Assembly: GCA_012931725.1 (NCBI GenBank)
Contig: CM022951.1
Span: forward strand, 39,952,958-40,016,957
Length of the DNA stretch: 64,000 bases
Direction: 5' to 3'
Origin: Litsea cubeba
Lineage: Eukaryota > Streptophyta > Magnoliopsida > Laurales > Lauraceae
The notes beneath the pieces are model-generated. The model did not search any database. It was not told the DNA's origin and saw only the letters and a list, made by a program, of their open reading frames with translations. This document shows positions 55,214-64,000 of the stretch, piece after piece. Every line of letters starts with the position of its first letter. Position 1 is the stretch's first letter. The position numbers and the translations under genes were made by a program.

Positions 55214-56470
55214 TTATGCATTCTTCGGTCTATCCCAATTCATAACTGCCTCAATCTTAGACTGGTCCACTGATAATCCTTCCTTGGAGATGATATGACC
55301 CAAAAATATGACTTGGTCCAACCAAAATTCACACTTACTAAGCTTCGCAAACAACTGATTCTCCCTCAACAGCTGGAGTGCTATCCTCAAATGTTCCTCA
55401 TGCTCTTCTTTGGTCTTGGAATACACCAAAATATCATCAATAAACACTACTGTAAACCGATCCAAATACTCCGCAAATATTTTGTTCATCAATGCCATGA
55501 AAACTGCCGGTGCATTAGTCAAACCAAATGGCATCACTAGAAACTCATAGTGTCCATATCTTGTCCGAAAGGCTGTTTTTGGTACATCTGAATCTCTAAC
55601 TCTCAACTGATGGTAGCCTGACCTCAAATCAATCTTCGAAAAGTAAGCAGCTCCTTGCAACTGATCAAACAATTCATCTATCCTTTGCAATGGATATTTG
55701 TTTTTGATGGTCACTTGGTTCAATCTTCTATAGTCAATACACATTCTCATGGAACCATCCTTCTTCTTCACAAACAAAACTGGTGCTCCCCACGGTGACA
55801 CACTAGGTCTCACAAAACCTTTGTCCAAAAGTTCTTGCAATTGCATCTTCAATTCTCCCAATTCTGTCGGAGCCATTTTGTAAGGTGCGATAGATATCGG
55901 AGCGGTCCCCGGTAACAACTCAATAGTGAAGTCTATCTCTCTAATGGGTGGCAATCCCGGTATCTCCTCCGGGAAAACATCCGGAAATTCACAAACAATT
56001 GGGATCTCCTCCACCCCTTGGGACCGTTTATCCTCCGTGATAAATGCCAAATAACCCTCACAACCACTTTTTAGAAGCCTATCAGCCTTCAACGCTGAAA
56101 TAAACCCTGCACCAGAACTACTCTTCTCTCCCTGAAACAACACCCCTGCCTGGGTCTCCTCTAACTTAAAAGTTAGGGTCTTATGGAAACAATCCATAGT
56201 AGCATGGTAACCTGCTAACCAGTCCATCCCTAGGATGCCATCAAAATCCTGCATCTCTAATAAAATGAGATCTGCCGGTAATACTACTTCTCCTATCATG
56301 ACTGGGCAACTAGGGTAAAAAGTTCTACAAATAACTTCCTTACCTAGAGGGGTAGTCACAGTCAAATGAAACTCAACTCTCTAGCATGCATATCAATCTA
56401 CTTAGCAAATTTGGGAGATAGGAATGAGTGAGTAGAGCCAGGGTCAAACAAAACCTTAGCATCAAAACCA
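55214..56470 (-). pseudogene. E1 protease and RT
   Basis: Protease starts upstream at about 56460 with VLFDPGSTHSF (active site), then a stop and a one-base deletion near 56368. Frame 56365-55214 resumes at MTVTTPLGKEV and continues through ILGMDWLAGYHATMDC into RT: MRMCIDYRRLNQVTIKNKYP, SKIDLRSGYHQLRV, LVMPFGLTNAPAVFMALM and the catalytic FIDDILVYSKTKEEHEEH, then the thumb. TAA at 55214-55216 ends it after RPKNA, in a spot where related elements read on to EIRSFLGLAGYY. Confidence 0.85.
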
Positions 56471-56800
56471 CAGAGGAGAAGTGTACCTTCCACTACATTG
56501 CCTTCAGCCTCTGCATCAGCTCTATTGACGGCACATAGCTGTGCCCTCTGTTGTGGCCTGTTCTGTCCTTGCTGTTGCCTACCCTGTTGTGCGTTCCTAT
56601 TCTGATTCTGAGGACGTTGATTCTGGTTCTGATTTTGCCCTTGCTGACGGGGTTGTTGTTGCTGTTGTTGCTATGGTCTAAATTGTTGCTGAGGTGCCTG
56701 TTGCTGTAGTGGCCTTGCCTGATTCTGGACCACTAACGCATTCTGAGGTGGTGCCTGACGCTGTGCTCTTTGCTGCTGCCTATTATGTCTATCTGGCCTT
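56471..56800 (-). pseudogene. E1 Gln-rich gag/protease linker
   Basis: The - strand encodes a Gln-, Asn- and Arg-rich stretch (QNQNQNQRPQNQNRN, QRAQLCAVNRADAEAEGN) linking the zinc knuckle to protease. It contains at least one TAG among CAG/CAA codons near 56672. Low complexity, no domain of its own. Confidence 0.65.
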
Positions 56801-57444
56801 GGACAATCCTTCATTTGGTGGTTCATTGAGCCACATCTAAAACATGCTCCCGAAATAAAACGGCAATTGGTACTCTCATGGTTTTCCCACTGTGATTACA
56901 AACCACTGGATTCTGCGTATTCTGCTCCTGCCTTGGCCTTTTGTTCTGATTGTTTCTTTGCTGATAGTTCTGCTGCTGGCCTTGACCCTTTCCTTGGTTC
57001 TTGATGATCTTGTTGTGGAAGTTCTCAAATTTGTATGCTCTCTTGACAGCTTCTTCAAAGGTGGCGGGTGGTACAACCCCGGTAGCATCCATCTCAATAA
57101 TCGGGTGAAGTCCCTCAAGGAACTAGAATTGGTTCCGGTCTCCTTTCTAACACACCCAACAACTGTGCCTGCATTTGAGCCATCTCCCTAGCATGATCCT
57201 CGTCTTTCTTAAGCATCTGTTCTTGCAATCTGGTCTGTGTCTCATATGCTTGCGCTTGGAGTCTAGCCTGGTTCTCATTTGCCTGACGTTGTTGGTCTAA
57301 CATAGCCTGCATCATCTGCTGGAATTGGTTCTGCATGTTGTTGTCCTGTGGTTCCTCTGCAATTGGCCCTGTATTCTCACTTTTACTAGCAACGTGATTA
57401 CTGTTTGCTGCTATTTTGCGAGGTGGCATAACGCTGCAAAACAA
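56801..57444 (-). pseudogene. E1 gag with missing capsid domain
   Basis: The N-terminus (57444-57115) is MPPRKIAANSNHVASKSE followed by a Gln-rich coiled coil (NQFQQMMQAMLDQQRQANEN, EQMLKKDEDHAREM). Reading then jumps to the gag C-terminus (MDATGVVPPATFEEAVKRAY, KFENFHNKIIKNQGKGQG). About 200 residues of capsid domain usually found between are missing. A frameshift near 56880 precedes the zinc knuckle CFRCGSMNHQMKDC (C-x2-C-x4-H-x4-C) at 56803-56844. The likely start is the MPP Met at about 57429. Confidence 0.75.
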
Positions 57445-57565
57445 ATTGTTAGCACATATAGACGAAGTACAGGGTGGTCACACATTGCTCACACGATTCT
57501 ATCTAACGAATCCTCGCCACGTACTTAAGATTTCTAGTTTCTTTTAATTGCCTGAAACATGTCCT

Positions 57566-57577
57566 GCTCTGATACCA
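57566..57577 (-). other. Primer binding site of E1 (tRNA-iMet)
   Basis: TGGTATCAGAGC on the - strand, four bases after the LTR end. It is the standard initiator-Met primer site. Confidence 0.85.
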
Positions 57578-59263
57578 GTCCTGTCGCGACCCCGGACCGG
57601 GATTAGGGGATAATCCGACTAAGTCCGGGATCGGGTCGGTAATGATGCCGCGCCACGTGCATCTCTTTGGCTAAACCGCACACGGAATTAAAAGAATATT
57701 TATCCGTGCACGTGATTTCCCACAGGGTTCCGCGGTGAGGATTATCTTTACACAACATCTCACATATAACCATATCAAACATATTCTCAAGATTGCGGAA
57801 GCGTGTAGCAAACCATATTAATACTATTCCATTCCATAAATAAGACTGATTTATGATTAACATGACAAGATATCAGATTGAGCAATGATCATAATCATAT
57901 TTCCCCAAAAGTAAAGTTAAGTGTATTTACAAAATATCAGTTGATTAATGCCCCAAAATAACGGTCAACAAAGACCGTACAACCAAATGAAACCCAAAAT
58001 AAAGATATCATAAGTTCTCAAAATGTATCGTTCTCAAGGCAAGGCCGAATGTCTACATGACATCGTCGACTTGCCACTCAATCACACGCTGCGGTTCACC
58101 GACCGCCTCCTCAGGCTCCTCCTCAATGGCAATAAGCTCGGGACCTGAGTACCAAAATAAATGGGTCAGACACGACGGTCTGGCAAGTGGGTGAAAAGAT
58201 ATAACAATAATTCAAAACAATGATGCTTTCAAAAACGTAGTAGAACCTAGATAAATAATGAATTTTCATAGAAGAAGAATGCATCATTTAAAAGAGGTAC
58301 ATATGCAAATAAAACATGTAAGGTAACAAGGATTCGGGACTAACAAGGTGGCAACCACACAAAGCTAAATCCTCTCTCACAAAAGTGATGAGAGCACATC
58401 GGGACATTGACCTCAGTCACACGAGGTGAGGAGAATCAACGACGTTGAAATCAGTCCCACGAGGTGAGGAGAATCAACGATTTTATATAATAAATACAAA
58501 TAATACTCTGCGGGACCACGGTAGCGAACCGGGTATATCGGGGCGAGGCGGGAACCATGCTGCAGCGGGTATAAAAGAAGGGAGATATCCAAACCGGTGG
58601 ATCAAACCGATAAGGTTATCCAAGCTTAGTGGTGCCGACTCATAGGTAACATGCGAAAATCAAAGCAAATAAATACACATAACGGGGCGGGGTACCCATA
58701 GGTATAAAATGCATAAAAGTCGGGACGGGTCTAAACAAATTAACAATATGGTAATACAATGCCCTCGGGTCAAGTGTACCCACATATCATGGGTTGAAAT
58801 CCCAAAATAGGAGTTTGGTTGAAAATCGAATACAAATAGTTTCCCACACATTTACAGGCTAAACAATGGGGTTCCTAAAATTGAATCAGTGTGAATAGGG
58901 TCCCGTATGTCGATCATGATGTAATTTGGTACTCTTTAAGAGTTAGGGACATTCCGGGTCCTTATACACATTGGTCAATCTAGAAAGCCTCATGGAATCT
59001 CCATGATGAGGTTCCTCCTCTCTCCGGACTTCATGTAATGCCTTACAAGTCCTTAAATAACATTGGGGCTCCAAACAATACCTCCCCACTACAACCCATC
59101 ACAATTTACTCAATTCTTTCATGGGTTTAAATGCATCATTACAGGTTTAATGTCTTCAATTAAGAAGAGAAGGGATAGAGCTGAGTTGGACTTGAGTATG
59201 GGCTTGAAATAAATCTGGAGAACAGTCCCACAATTCTCTTTATTTTGCAGTTCATCTCATCTC

Positions 59264-59466
59264 AGTCCGATCGATCGGACTCATTGGCCGATCGATTGGT
59301 CATGAAACGTTCTCAGTTATTTACAGTCCGATCGATCGGACCTGATGGGCGATCGATCGATCCTGAAAACACTCTCAGTTATTTACAGTCCGATCGATCG
59401 AACCTGATGGGCGATCGATCGGTCCTGGAAACACTCTCAGTTATTTACAGTCCGATCGATCGGACA
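59264..59466. repeat. ~62 bp tandem repeat with GATC palindromes in E LTR 2
   Basis: AGTCCGATCGATCG units start at 59264, 59325, 59387 and 59449, with single-base changes from LTR 1. Confidence 0.85.
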
Positions 59467-60163
59467 GCGACGAATCTCAACCCATTTGGTTGAATTCCTC
59501 TCTTGTCCAACTCCTATCCATTTCATTTCTTTCCCCTTCTTCCAAACATAACTTCATGAATATTTGGGCCCTTCTTTGACCTCCTCATCTCATCAATTCA
59601 TCATTCAAAATCAATAATACTAAACCATCAAGCATGATAAACTATTAATGAAGATAAATCAAGATTTTGCATAAAACATGATAAACACATGAGAATCATT
59701 TCATCCACTTGCCTTGGGTCCAATGCAAATCAAATTGAGCTCTAATCACCTCTTAAGCCCACAATCAAACACCTATACAAAAAAACCCCCGAATCCAAAC
59801 CCTAGAATATCAAAATCCAAGCAAAACAAAATGAAATCTCCCAATAAACGAAATGGAACTTCCCTAGGGCTAAAGAAACAAGATTCTAAAACTTTTAGGA
59901 AGATCACCTACAAGGAAGTTCTTCAAAAAGCAAGGTGTTGTCCAAAGGAAGCCTTGAAGTGGGCGGTTTTCTTTGAAAATGGTGTCAAGATGAAGCCCTT
60001 GAGACGAGGAAGAAGATTGTAGCCTCTATTTCTCCATTAGCACTAGCTTGGTGGAGGATTGAAGATGAAGAAGCAAGAAAAAGGGCAAGGGAAAACCCTA
60101 GGGCTGGAAATCTCTTCTCCTTTTAGGGTTTTTGTCAGAAATGGAAAATGAAGAAGAAGCTCT

Positions 60164-60173
60164 CTATATATAG
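60164..60173 (-). promoter_or_regulatory. TATA box of E LTR 2
   Basis: CTATATATAG on the - strand upstream of E1, conserved with 52551-52560. Confidence 0.5.
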
Positions 60174-60678
60174 TAAGTGGGAATGGGGCCCACAACTTAA
60201 AAGACTCCTCGGGCTCAAAACATGGCTTCGGGGCTTCAAACGACTTCGACGAAGAAGACAAAGTTGATCGGCGAAATTTCTAGTTTCCAAAAAGTATATA
60301 TTTTGTACATTTTGGTGACATTGAAATCGGTGTCCAGATTTTGGTTAAAAAGACCATTTTGCCCTCAATTTGTGCAAAGTCTGGTTTAGGGCTCTCAAAT
60401 GGGAACGATGTAAACACGAAAGTTGTAGGAATTAACAAGATAAGTCCAATGGGGTTAAAAACACGATTTTTGGGAATCATCGGTAAACCCCCAGTCTCAC
60501 ACAATTCGTAACAAGAACCCCCAAAGGGTCCCACAAGTAAAAAGGCTCTCCAAATTGCCCAAAGCTATTATAAAAGCTATTCTAATCCCCAACTAATCCA
60601 AAGACCACTAAACACACTTAAAAGCTAAAACACAACTTAAATAACTCTAATCGAGGTCTCTCGGGTCGGGGTCTTACA

Positions 60679-60691
60679 TCCTCCACCCCTT
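60679..60691 (-). other. Polypurine tract of E2
   Basis: Same sequence as 53067-53079, next to LTR 2. It shows that LTR 2 is also the 3' LTR of E2. Confidence 0.65.
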
Positions 60692-61439
60692 AGGACATTT
60701 GGTCCTCCAAATGGAAATTAAAACTTACCTCCGGTAGGAGATGTGGGTACTTCTTTTGAACTTGCTCCCGTAATTCCCATGTTGCTTCCTCCGGTCCATG
60801 ATTCTCCCAAAGTACCTTGACCCACTGAATAGTCCGAGTTCTCAACTCTTGTTCCTTGGTGTCAATGATCTGCTTAGGCTTCTCAACATAAGTAGCATCT
60901 TCTCGGATTTCCAGCGGCTCATAACGGAGTATGTGTAGTCTGTCGGGAACGTACTTCTTCAGCATAGACACATGGAAAACATTGTGTACGCCAGAAAGTT
61001 CAGGTGGTAGGGCTAATCTGTAAGCCACATCACCAATCTTACTCACAATGTCATACGGTCCAATGTATCTCCTAGACAATTTGCCCTTCTGTCCAAACCT
61101 CAAGGTTCCACGAGTAGGTGACACTTTCAAGAAAACCTTATCTCCTTCTTTGAACTGTAAATCCCTTCTGTGAGAGTCTGCATAACTCTTCTGTCTACTC
61201 TGAGCCACTTTCAAACGTTCTTGGGTCGACTTGACCTTGTCACTTGTCTCACTAACAATAGTCGGGCCATGGAAGCTACGAGTACCAACTTCTTCCCAAC
61301 AAACAGGTGTCCTACACCTTCTGCCATACAAAGCCTCAAAAGGCGCCATACCAATACTCGAGTGGAAACTATTGTTGTAAGCGAATTCACACAGCGGTAA
61401 GGCTTCATCCCACTGAGTCTTGAAATCTAACACACAAGC
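60690..61439 (-). pseudogene. E2 integrase C-terminus with chromodomain
   Basis: Homologous to 53078-53827 over its full length with scattered substitutions (for example KVKSTQERLK for KVKLIQKRLK and RTIQWVKVLW for RAKQWVKVLW). It follows the same TGA (61440-61442). No frameshift. Confidence 0.85.
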
Positions 61440-61937
61440 TCAGAGCATATCCTCAAGTGTCTGAATTGTCCTCTCTGACTGACCATCGGTCTGTGGGTGA
61501 TAGGCTGTGCTGAACTGTAACTTCGTACCCATAGACTCATGCAATGTCTTCCAAAATCTCGAGACAAATCTGCTGTCTCTATCGGATGTGATGGAAACTG
61601 GCTGTCCATGACGACTGACAATCTCTGTGACAAACAACTGTGCCAAAGGTAACATATGCGTCTTCTTCCCAGTCTTCATCGGTAGGAAATGAGCTGACTT
61701 GGTGAGACGGTCCACTATGACCAAAATAGCATCGTTGCCCTTACTAGTCCTCGGTAAACCCGATATGAAGTCCATGGTAATGTGCTCCCATTTCCATTCC
61801 GGAATCTCTAATGGCCGTAGTAACCCTGGAGGCTTCTGGTGTTCTGCCTTGATCAACTGACATATCATACAACGAGAGACGAAAGCTGCTATCTCTCTCT
61901 TCATGTTATTCCACCAAAATCTGCCCTTCAAATTCTA
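61440..61937 (-). pseudogene. E2 integrase core
   Basis: Same DDE residues as E1. It lies between TAA-TAG (61940-61935, two stops in a row where E1 has TAA CAG) and TGA 61440-61442. Minor substitutions (FVSRCMICQLIKAEHQKPP) leave the domain recognisable. Confidence 0.85.
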
Positions 61938-62825
61938 TTACATCTTCGTACTGCCCGGGTGTATGGAATACTTGGTATTGTGAGCCTCAGTCATGATATC
62001 ATTTCTCAAGTCCTCCAAGTTAGGTACACACAGGCGGTCTCGGTAGTACAAAACTCCATCTACAATACGAAAATCCGGGCGATCTGCTATATGTTCTGAA
62101 ATCTTAGCCAACTCTGGGTCTTGTAACTGATTCTCTTTGATCTTCTGAATGAAAGAAGGCTCTGACACTGACATGTTTGCCAACATGGCACCCTCTCTTA
62201 AAGGCTGAAAATCTACTCCCAACTCTTCTAACTGCTGTACCACATAAGTCCCTCGAAGACTTGCCATGCTCACTGACTTTCTGCTCAAGGCATCTGCAAC
62301 TACATTCGTTTTCCCCGGGTGATACTTGATTGGAAAATCATAGTCCTTGATATATTCCATCCATCTCCTCTGTCTCATGTTCAACTCCTTCTGAGAAAAC
62401 AAGTACTGTAGACTACGGTGGTCGGAGTGAACCTCAAACTTCTCTCCATAGAGGTAGTGTCTCCACATCTTCAAAGCTAAAACAACTGCTGCCAATTCTA
62501 GGTCATGTGTTGCATAGTTCTTCTCATGATCTTTTAACTGCCGGGATCCATAAGCAACTACCTTCCCATCTTGCATTAACACGCATCCAAGTCCAACATT
62601 GGAAGCATCGGTAAAAATGGTAAAACCGCCGCTCCCAGATGGCAAAGTAAGGACTAGAGCTGTAGTCAATCTCTTCTTCAGCTCTTGGAAACTAGCTTCA
62701 CACTTGTCCGTCCAAACATATGGTGCATTCTTCCTCGTCAACTTCGTCAAAGGTGACGCAATTGACGAAAATCCTTGCACAAGCCTCCGATAATATCCTG
62801 CCAATCCAAGAAAACTCCTGATCTC
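61938..62825 (-). pseudogene. E2 RT connection and RNase H
   Basis: Homologous to 54326-55213 with all catalytic residues (TDASNVGLG, DLELAAV, HSDHRSLQYL). It is bounded by the same stops at both ends and is in the same frame as the rest of E2 pol. Confidence 0.85.
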
Positions 62826-63995
62826 TTATGCATTCTTCGGTCTATCCCAATTCATAACTGCCTCAATCTTGGACGGGTCCACTGATAATCCTTCCTTGGA
62901 GATGATATGACCCAAAAATATGACTTGGTCCAACCAAAATTCACACTTACTAAGCTTCGCAAACAACTGATTCTCCCTCAACAGCTGGAGTGCTATCCTC
63001 AAATGTTCCTCATGCTCTTCTTTGGTCTTGGAATACACCAAAATATCATCAATAAACACTACTGTAAACCGATCCAAATACTCCGCAAATATTTTGTTCA
63101 TCAATGCCATGAAAACTGCCGGTGCATTAGTCAAACCAAATGGCATCACTAGAAACTCATAGTGTCCATATCTTGTCCGAAAGGCTATTTTTGGTACATC
63201 TGAATCTCTAACTCTCAACTGATGGTAGCCTGACCTCAAATCAATCTTCGAAAAGTAAGCAGCTCCTTGCAACTGATCAAACAATTCATCTATCCTTGGC
63301 AATGGATATTTTTTTTTGATGGTCACTTGGTTCAATCTTCTATAGTCAATACACATTCTCATGGAACCATCCTTCTTCTTCACAAACAAAACTGGTGCTC
63401 CCCACGGTGACACACTAGGTCTCACAAAACCTTTGTCCAAAAGTTCTTGCAATTGCATATTCAATTCTCCCAATTATGTCGGAGCCATTTTGTAAGGTGC
63501 GATAGATATCGGAGCGGTCCCCGGTAACAACTTAATAGTGAAGTCTATCTCTCTAATGGGTGGCAATCCCGGTATCTCCTCCGGGAAAACATCCGGAAAT
63601 TCACAAACAATTGGGATCTCCTCCACCACTTGGGACCGTTTTCCTCCGTGATAAACGCCCTCACAACCACTTTTTAGAAGCCTATCAGCCTTCAACGCTG
63701 AAATAAACCCTGCACCAGAACTACTATTCTCTCCCTGAAACAACACCCCTGCCTGGGTCTCCTCTAACTTAAAAGTTAGGGTCCTATGGAAACAATCCAT
63801 AGTAGCATGGTGACCTGCTAACCAATCCATCCCTAGGATGACAACAAAATCCTGCATCTCTAATAAAATGAGATCTGCCGGTAATACTACTTCTCCTATC
63901 ATGACTGGGCAACTAGGGTAAAAAGTTTTACAAACAACTTCCTTACCTAGAGGGGTAGTCACAGTCAAAATGAAACTTAACTCTCTAGCATTCAT
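62826..63995 (-). pseudogene. E2 protease end and RT
   Basis: Frame 63995-63474 (protease second half, ILGMDWLAGHHATMDC) ends at a TAA at 63474-63476 that is GAA in E1. RT continues in frame at 63473-62826 with SKIDLRSGYHQLRV, MPFGLTNAPAVFMALM and FIDDILVYSK, ending in the same TAA as E1 (62826-62828). The reading frame is unbroken by shifts. About 9 residues are missing or changed near 63650 (CEGVYHGGKRS for CEGYLAFITEDKRS). The rest of E2 lies outside the window. Confidence 0.85.
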
Positions 63996-64000
63996 ATCAA

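Larger units (their letters stand above)
57582..60678 (-). repeat. LTR 2 of E (shared middle LTR)
   Basis: 3097 bp, matching 49949-53066. It serves as the 5' LTR of E1 and abuts the polypurine tract of E2 (60679-60691). The GATCGATCGG repeat at 59264-59466 lacks about 20 bp at its end relative to LTR 1. Confidence 0.9.
49949..64000 (-). mobile_element. Tekay-type chromovirus E, tandem LTR-internal-LTR-internal
   Basis: On the - strand the LTR reads TGTAAGACCCCG ... GGTCGCGACA. Full LTRs lie at 49949-53066 and 57582-60678. Internal regions 53067-57581 (E1) and 60679-64000 (E2, cut by the window edge) are homologous and in the same orientation. The tRNA-iMet primer site, a chromodomain after integrase and the gene order gag-protease-RT-RNase H-integrase point to Tekay/Del chromoviruses. 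The left flank is GTATC (49944-49948); the right end is outside the window. The shared middle LTR suggests unequal recombination between LTRs. Confidence 0.85.

Overview
The window is repeat-rich nuclear DNA from a flowering plant. Nearly all of it is nested and rearranged LTR retrotransposons of the Ty3/gypsy superfamily, with a few broken DNA-transposon and gene fragments between them. The plant assignment rests on the lineages seen (Tat, Athila-like, Tekay-type chromovirus), a plant-mobile-domain (PMD) gene, a SWIM/OTU transposase remnant and a captured plant lipid phosphate phosphatase fragment. I cannot name the species. I see no tRNA, rRNA or intact host gene.

Layout. Element B (1-10924, + strand) is the 3' part of a Tat-lineage element; its 5' part lies left of the window. 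B carries a decayed antisense PMD gene, and a small non-autonomous Athila-like element D (502-5032) is inserted in it. B ends in a complete 3' LTR (8612-10924). B is inserted into the integrase region of a second Tat element A, which lies on the - strand (10925-23615): from right to left 5' LTR, primer site, long repeat-rich leader, gag, protease, G-patch, RT/RNase H, second RNase H and the start of integrase. Between A and the next element (23616-26487) lie a non-autonomous DNA transposon with a lipid phosphate phosphatase fragment, a decayed PMD gene, and part of a transposase gene.

Element C (26488-49762, + strand, target duplication AGTGG on both sides) is a third Tat element. It is deleted for most of pol but keeps gag, protease and the integrase C-terminus. 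It also keeps a nearly complete antisense PMD gene of five exons (46007 down to 41399) with its own TATA box. The 5' LTR of C is interrupted by a 4.3 kb patch (27811-32146) copied from the B LTR/A pol junction. C split the transposase gene whose other part is at 49763-49948. From 49949 to the right edge lies element E, a Tekay-type chromovirus on the - strand in a tandem LTR-internal-LTR-internal arrangement; both pol copies carry the same three stop codons.

How it fits together. A, B and C are one Tat family sharing LTR ends, a 3' polypurine tract, aspartic protease, G-patch, dual RNase H and the antisense PMD gene. None is autonomous here: each has stops, frameshifts, deletions or lies partly outside the window. 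The main points of interest are the intron-containing antisense gene, the templated patch in the 5' LTR of C, two frame-preserving deletions in C, satellite-like arrays in its 3' region, and the shared stops in the tandem chromovirus.
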